Positions 6,638 through 10,772 of a stretch of 10,772 nucleotides of DNA are shown one piece after another. Position 1 is the first letter of the stretch, and every line of letters begins with the position of its first letter. The DNA comes from Prevotellaceae bacterium (lineage in GTDB: Bacteria; Bacteroidota; Bacteroidia; Bacteroidales; Bacteroidaceae), in the NCBI GenBank assembly GCA_022508635.1, contig JAFLUV010000077.1, positions 1 to 10,772 of the forward strand, written 5' to 3'. The notes below the pieces were generated by a model, which saw nothing but the letters and a program-made list of their open reading frames with translations, did no database searches and was not told the DNA's origin. Both the position numbers and the translations under genes were made by a program.

Positions 6638-8782
6638 ATGGGAAGAATAATTCTTTGTGCCACCCTGTGTGTGCTTTCATGTATCTCCTATGCCGACGAA
6701 GGCATGTGGATGTTAAATAATATCGACTCCAAGACAGCAAAGGCGATGCGCAGCCTCGGCCTCAAGCTTACGCCTGACCAGCTCTACAGCACTGAACACC
6801 CAAGTCTCAAAGACTGCGTGGTAGATTTTGGAGACTTCTGCTCTGGTGTCGTAGTGAGCCGCGATGGGCTGGTCTTCACCAACCACCATTGCGGATACAG
6901 TGCCATTCAGCGCCTCTCAACGCCAGAAGATGACATCCTTACAAACGGTTTCGTAGCACATAAACACAGCGAGGAGCGCCCTGCAGAAGGACTTTTTGTA
7001 AAATTTCTGCAACGCACAGAGGATTGCACCGAACGTGTCGTACAAGCACTCAATACCGTTTATGATGCCCATCCCGATGAATCTGTTACGGAACTCGACT
7101 GGCATTATACCGACAGTATCATAGGAGCCGTAGAAAAGGAATTGCAGGCAAGCAACCCGGATCTGGAGTGTGTCGTCAAGGCATATTATGAGAACAATGC
7201 TTTCTATGCTAGTTTCTACAAAGTATATCGCGACATACGCCTCGTCTTCACGGCAACAGAAACGTTAGGGAAATTCGGTGGCGACACTGACAACTGGATG
7301 TGGCCTCGCCAGACATGCGACTTCAGCGTCTTCCGTATCTATGCAGACAAGGACGGACAACCTGCAGACTACAGCGAGGAAAACGTTCCCCTCCATTGCG
7401 ACAACTACGCACGCATAGCAACCAAAGGCTATCAAAACGGTGACTTCTGCATGACCATAGGCTATCCGGGCAGCACCAGCCGATACATGAGCTCTTGGGG
7501 CATCGACGAACGTGTGAATGCCAGTAACATCAGCATCATACAGGTGCGCGGCAAAAAGCAGGAGGTGTGGAAACGCTTCATGGATGCTGACCGTGCTATT
7601 GGCATTAAATACGCCAGCAAATGGGCTAGTAGCAGCAACTATTGGAAGAATAGCATCGGCATGAACAAAGCCATTGCCGACCTCGGCGTGATCGCCCAGA
7701 AACAACGTCTCGAGGAAAGGATTCGGGAATGGTACGGCAGCCGGAAGGATCTCAGCGACCGCTTTGGGACAATGTTTGGCAGACTCGCAAAGGCATACGC
7801 AGGACGGCGCAGTGATGTCTATGCAAGAGGCTTCTTCAACGAAACCTTCGTGCGGGGCATTGAAATTTTTCGCGTTGCAAACATGCTGAACTCCATGCCA
7901 CAGGATGTCGACAGCACCGAAGCGGCTCAGGTACGTACCCGCATGGAGGCCTTCTTCAAGGATTATGATGCCAAGCTGGACGAAGCCACGATGGTAGCCC
8001 TGCTCCGCAACTACCGCGAACAGATTACAGAACGTCGCTATTGGCCTGAATGCTATACCGCCATCGACAGTCTCTACGGAGGCGACGAAGCAGCATTTGC
8101 ACGCGATGTCTTTGCCCGTACCATCTGTACTGACATATCTGCCATCGACAAGCTTCTTGCCGACAGCACGCTGCGCGACACCGACCCTGCCCTGCTCTAC
8201 GCTGGAGACATTCCAACGAAGATGCAGGAGATCGTAGGTAGCAGCCGCGATGCCTCGTCCGTCATTGAGTACAACGAGCACCTGCTCACGCAGGCACTGC
8301 TTGAAATGGAGCAGGAGACACCGCACTATAGCGACGCTAACTTCACCATGCGTCTCTCGTACGGATACATCCAAGACTATACAGCAAGCGGGCAACATTA
8401 CCAATATTATACCACCGCACAAAGCCTGATCGACAAGGCTGCTAAGCAAGGCGAAATAGACGACTATAAGCTGGAGGACGACATCGTTACCTTGATGAAG
8501 CAAGGCGACTGGGGACGCTATGCTGACCGCAAGACGGGAGACATGCACCTGTGTTTCCTCTCCAACAACGACATTACGGGCGGCAACTCTGGTTCCCCGA
8601 TGTTCAACGGCAAGGGCGAACTGCTCGGTCTGGCTTTCGACGGTAACTGGGATGCCATGTCGGGCGATATTTCCTTCGACGGCAACTTGCAGCGTTGCAT
8701 TGGCGTTGATGTCCGTTTTATCCTCTTCATCATTGACAAATGGGGCAAGGCGGATAACCTGATTAAGGAACTTACACGCTAA
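6638..8782 (+). CDS. S46 family dipeptidyl-peptidase, DPP7-like
   Basis: A 714-aa periplasmic serine exopeptidase that removes N-terminal dipeptides from oligopeptides. The signal peptide (MGRIILCATLCVLSCISYA) ends before DEGMW, the usual mature N-terminus of S46 enzymes. The chymotrypsin-like triad is visible: His84 in TNHHCGY, Asp228 in MWPRQTCDFSVFR, and Ser651 in GGNSGSPMF. Asn219-Trp220 in GGDTDNW match the residues that bind the substrate's free amino terminus in characterised members. The residue 18 after the catalytic Ser is Gly669 (AFDGNWDAMSGD). DPP11 enzymes, specific for Asp/Glu at P1, have Arg here and DPP7 enzymes have Gly, so hydrophobic P1 preference is inferred. Length is normal for the family (about 700-720). 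It is probably co-transcribed with the upstream helicase gene and ends before a hairpin at 8832-8862. Confidence 0.93.
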   Translation: MGRIILCATLCVLSCISYADEGMWMLNNIDSKTAKAMRSLGLKLTPDQLYSTEHPSLKDCVVDFGDFCSGVVVSRDGLVFTNHHCGYSAIQRLSTPEDDILTNGFVAHKHSEERPAEGLFVKFLQRTEDCTERVVQALNTVYDAHPDESVTELDWHYTDSIIGAVEKELQASNPDLECVVKAYYENNAFYASFYKVYRDIRLVFTATETLGKFGGDTDNWMWPRQTCDFSVFRIYADKDGQPADYSEENVPLHCDNYARIATKGYQNGDFCMTIGYPGSTSRYMSSWGIDERVNASNISIIQVRGKKQEVWKRFMDADRAIGIKYASKWASSSNYWKNSIGMNKAIADLGVIAQKQRLEERIREWYGSRKDLSDRFGTMFGRLAKAYAGRRSDVYARGFFNETFVRGIEIFRVANMLNSMPQDVDSTEAAQVRTRMEAFFKDYDAKLDEATMVALLRNYREQITERRYWPECYTAIDSLYGGDEAAFARDVFARTICTDISAIDKLLADSTLRDTDPALLYAGDIPTKMQEIVGSSRDASSVIEYNEHLLTQALLEMEQETPHYSDANFTMRLSYGYIQDYTASGQHYQYYTTAQSLIDKAAKQGEIDDYKLEDDIVTLMKQGDWGRYADRKTGDMHLCFLSNNDITGGNSGSPMFNGKGELLGLAFDGNWDAMSGDISFDGNLQRCIGVDVRFILFIIDKWGKADNLIKELTR

Positions 8783-8831
8783 GTATTCATCCTTTTTCGC
8801 CGTATACAGATCAGGAGATACTATATAAATG

Positions 8832-8862
8832 CCAAGTATACTTTGCAAAAAAGCATACTTGG
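8832..8862. terminator. Hairpin after the peptidase gene, probable terminator
   Basis: CCAAGTAT at 8832-8839 pairs with ATACTTGG at 8855-8862. The stem continues, after one mismatch, with four more pairs (8841-8844 with 8850-8853) around a 5-base loop. It sits 50 bases after the peptidase stop and upstream of the pckA promoter. There is no T run on the plus strand, so a role in termination is likely but not proven; it could also be an operator. Confidence 0.5.
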
Positions 8863-8903
8863 GCAAATAAAATGTCTCACAAAGGTTAAAAAACAAAAAA
8901 CGG

Positions 8904-8935
8904 CTTTCCTGTATCAGAAGAAAATTGTATCTTTG
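8904..8935 (+). promoter_or_regulatory. Bacteroidetes-type promoter of pckA
   Basis: TATCTTTG at 8928-8935 is an exact TAnnTTTG -7 element. TTTC at 8904-8907, 20 bases upstream, is a 3 of 4 match to the -33 TTTG. A start near 8940 gives a leader of about 60 bases that is A-rich, has no Shine-Dalgarno sequence, and looks unstructured, as is usual for well-expressed genes in this phylum. Confidence 0.7.
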
Positions 8936-9000
8936 CACCCAAAAAGCAGGAAACAGGCGAAAACATAAAAAAACTATAATAATATCAACATCTATTAAAC

Positions 9001-10614
9001 ATGGCAAAATTAGACTTGACACAGTATGGCATCACAGGTAGCACCGTGATTGCTCACAACCCCTCTTATGAGGTTCTCTTCGAGGAGGAGACAAAGGCAG
9101 GCCTGACCGGTTTTGACAAAGGTCAGAATACCGAGCTCAACGCAGTGAATGTAATGACAGGCATCTACACCGGTCGCAGCCCCAAAGACAAGTACATCGT
9201 TATGGATGAAAACTCAAAGGACACTGTATGGTGGACTTCTGAGGAGTACAAGAACGACAACCACCCCATGAGCGAGGAGGTTTGGGCAAAGATCAAGGCA
9301 CTTACCGTCAAGGAGCTTTGCAACAAGAACCTGTATGTAGTAGACGCTTTCTGTGGTGCAAACGAAAGCACACGCCTGGCTGTCCGCTTTATCGTGGAGG
9401 TAGCTTGGCAGGCACACTTCGTAACAAACATGTTCATCCAGCCCACAGCTGAGGAACTGGAGAATTTCGAACCCAACTTCATCATCTACAATGCCAGCAA
9501 AGCAAAGGTAGAGAACTACAAGGAGCTTGGCCTCAACAGCGAGACCTGCGTAGCCTTCAATGTAACAAGCCGCGAACAGTGCATCATCAACACCTGGTAC
9601 GGCGGTGAAATGAAGAAGGGTATGTTCTCTATGCAGAACTACTATCTGCCCCTTGATGGCATTGCTTCCATGCACTGCTCTGCCAACACCGACATGGAAG
9701 GTAAGAACACCGCCATCTTCTTCGGTCTCTCTGGTACGGGTAAGACGACACTCAGCACCGACCCGAAGCGTCTGCTCATTGGTGATGACGAACACGGATG
9801 GGACGACGAGGGCGTATTCAACCTCGAAGGCGGCTGCTATGCAAAGGTTATCAACTTGAGTAAGGAGAACGAGCCGGACATCTATGGTGCCATCAAGCGC
9901 AACGCCCTTCTGGAGAACGTCACGGTATCTGAAGACGGTAAGATTGACTTCAACGACAAGAGCGTCACCGAGAACACTCGCGTAAGCTATCCCATTGAGC
10001 ATATCGAGAAGATTGTCAAGAAGGTGAACGGCAAAAGCGCTGGTCCCGATGCAAAGAATGTCATCTTCCTCAGTGCCGATGCATTCGGTGTACTGCCTCC
10101 CGTCAGCATCCTCACTCCCGAGCAAACGAAGTACTACTTCCTCAGCGGTTTCACTGCAAAGCTGGCAGGTACAGAGCGCGGCATCACAGAGCCCACTCCC
10201 ACCTTCTCTGCTTGCTTCGGTCAGGCTTTCCTCGAACTGCATCCCACTAAGTATGCTGAGGAGCTCGTCAAGAAGATGGAGAAGAGCGGTGCAAAGGCTT
10301 ACCTCGTGAACACCGGCTGGAACGGAACAGGCAAGCGCATCAGCATACCCGATACACGTGGTATCATCGACGCGATCCTCGACGGTAGCATCCTGAAGGC
10401 CGAGACAAAGAAGATTCCCTTCTTCGATTTCGAGGTTCCCACGGCTCTGCCCAATGTAAATCCCGCCATCCTTGATCCTCGCGACACTTACGCTGCTCCT
10501 GCAGAGTGGGAAGAGAAGGCTAAGGATTTAGCTGCACGCTTTATCAAAAACTTCAAGAAGTACGAAGGCAACGAAGCTGGCAAGGCTCTCGTCGCTGCAG
10601 GTCCCCAGCTCTAA
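9001..10614 (+). CDS. pckA: Phosphoenolpyruvate carboxykinase (ATP)
   Basis: A cytoplasmic enzyme interconverting oxaloacetate + ATP and PEP + CO2 + ADP. The 537 aa match the usual size of the ATP-dependent class. Visible sites, with E. coli equivalents: Arg59 in TGRSPKDKY (Arg65), Lys206 in GGEMKKGMFSM (Lys213) and His225 in SMHCSAN (His232) for metal binding, P-loop GLSGTGKTT at 242-250, Asp262 in GDDEHGWDD (Asp269), and Arg327 in ENTRVSYP (Arg333). All are intact. In succinate-producing Bacteroidetes the enzyme mainly carboxylates PEP, making ATP and oxaloacetate; that direction is inferred from the phylum. Codon choice is markedly biased (AAG, AAC, GGT, CGC-rich), as expected for a highly expressed gene. 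It is monocistronic here, with its own promoter and a strong terminator at 10631-10679. Confidence 0.97.
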   Translation: MAKLDLTQYGITGSTVIAHNPSYEVLFEEETKAGLTGFDKGQNTELNAVNVMTGIYTGRSPKDKYIVMDENSKDTVWWTSEEYKNDNHPMSEEVWAKIKALTVKELCNKNLYVVDAFCGANESTRLAVRFIVEVAWQAHFVTNMFIQPTAEELENFEPNFIIYNASKAKVENYKELGLNSETCVAFNVTSREQCIINTWYGGEMKKGMFSMQNYYLPLDGIASMHCSANTDMEGKNTAIFFGLSGTGKTTLSTDPKRLLIGDDEHGWDDEGVFNLEGGCYAKVINLSKENEPDIYGAIKRNALLENVTVSEDGKIDFNDKSVTENTRVSYPIEHIEKIVKKVNGKSAGPDAKNVIFLSADAFGVLPPVSILTPEQTKYYFLSGFTAKLAGTERGITEPTPTFSACFGQAFLELHPTKYAEELVKKMEKSGAKAYLVNTGWNGTGKRISIPDTRGIIDAILDGSILKAETKKIPFFDFEVPTALPNVNPAILDPRDTYAAPAEWEEKAKDLAARFIKNFKKYEGNEAGKALVAAGPQL

Positions 10615-10630
10615 GAATTACGAGCAAGAC

Positions 10631-10679
10631 TTAAATAAAAGGGAGAGTGTCTGTTTGACACTCTCCCTTACTTATTTAA
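10631..10679. terminator. Strong intrinsic terminator of pckA
   Basis: A perfect 11-bp stem (10641-10651 with 10657-10667) encloses a 5-base loop TGTTT. It is extended by an A/T stem (10631-10640 with 10668-10679) interrupted by a 2-base bulge. The A-rich left flank and T-rich right flank make it suitable for termination in both directions. It lies 26 bases after the pckA stop codon. Confidence 0.88.
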
Positions 10680-10701
10680 CGTGAGTTCGATGAATTCACG
10701 T
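10679..10701. repeat. Inverted repeat (10-bp stem, 3-base loop)
   Basis: ACGTGAGTTC at 10679-10688 pairs with GAATTCACGT at 10692-10701, with one G.T wobble, around the loop GAT. It directly abuts the pckA terminator, shares its last base, and is not needed for termination. The role is unknown. Confidence 0.6.
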
Positions 10702-10722
10702 CAAGCCTCTTACTTGCAAGTT

Positions 10723-10744
10723 TCGATTGGCGGCCGCCAATCGA
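10723..10744. repeat. 22-bp perfect palindrome
   Basis: A perfect dyad with no spacer, centred between 10733 and 10734, with core ATTGGCGGCCGCCAAT. A 10-bp palindrome (ACTTGCAAGT, 10712-10721) precedes it, and a GC-rich inverted repeat (CGGCG-CC-CGCCG, 10750-10761) follows. No open reading frame covers this region within the window. It could be a protein-binding site, part of a dispersed repeat, or the stem of a structured RNA; the sequence alone does not decide. Confidence 0.6.
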
Positions 10745-10772
10745 TAATGCGGCGCCCGCCGTTTATATGCGC

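Noticed and set aside
7265..9022. A 585-codon open frame on the minus strand, antisense to the S46 peptidase and reaching into pckA
   Set aside because: The plus-strand peptidase has a complete triad and signal peptide. The antisense protein shows no recognisable motif, has composition typical of a shadow frame (Val/Ala/Cys-rich), and lacks a sensible promoter.
9214..10242. A 342-codon open frame antisense to pckA
   Set aside because: It lies wholly within pckA, a conserved and codon-biased gene; avoidance of certain codons in such genes routinely leaves the opposite strand open. No domain is recognisable.

Overview
The window looks like chromosome from a member of the Bacteroidales, most likely Prevotellaceae. 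The reasons are a full-length S46 dipeptidyl-peptidase, an ATP-type PEP carboxykinase, a surface-type Ig-like protein ending in a type IX secretion-like tail, promoters of the TAnnTTTG type, and starts that mostly lack Shine-Dalgarno sequences. The species assignment is inference; no ribosomal or marker gene is present to settle it.

Layout. Positions 1-585 (+) hold the 3' end of a secreted or surface Ig-like (Big_2) protein. A strong hairpin at 630-669 separates it from a convergent minus-strand cluster. Read from its 5' end, that cluster is a patatin-like phospholipase (4582-3740), a secreted esterase of the esterase D / feruloyl esterase fold (3652-2798) and a DsbD-type thiol:disulfide interchange protein (2762-693), whose open frame overlaps the esterase stop. 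From 4656 the plus strand carries a DEAD-box RNA helicase with a DbpA-type RNA-binding domain and, 29 bases later, a DPP7-like S46 peptidase. After a hairpin and a clear Bacteroidetes promoter comes pckA (9001-10614) with a strong terminator. The last 90 bases hold no gene but a dense run of inverted repeats, including a 22-bp perfect palindrome.

How the genes fit together. The minus-strand cluster is envelope-directed: lipid or ester hydrolysis at the membrane and periplasm, and delivery of reducing power across the inner membrane. The S46 peptidase releases dipeptides from oligopeptides in the periplasm for amino-acid fermentation. PEP carboxykinase in this phylum usually works in the carboxylating, ATP-forming direction towards succinate. 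The helicase probably serves ribosome assembly or RNA turnover; its pairing with the peptidase looks positional rather than functional.

All the genes are recognisable housekeeping or common accessory families and are intact. I see no CRISPR array, transposase, phage gene, tRNA or rRNA, and no convincing undescribed multi-gene system. The points most worth a second look are the palindrome cluster at the right end, the mirror-image promoter pair between the phospholipase and the helicase, and a DNA repeat inside the part of dsbD that encodes its linker.
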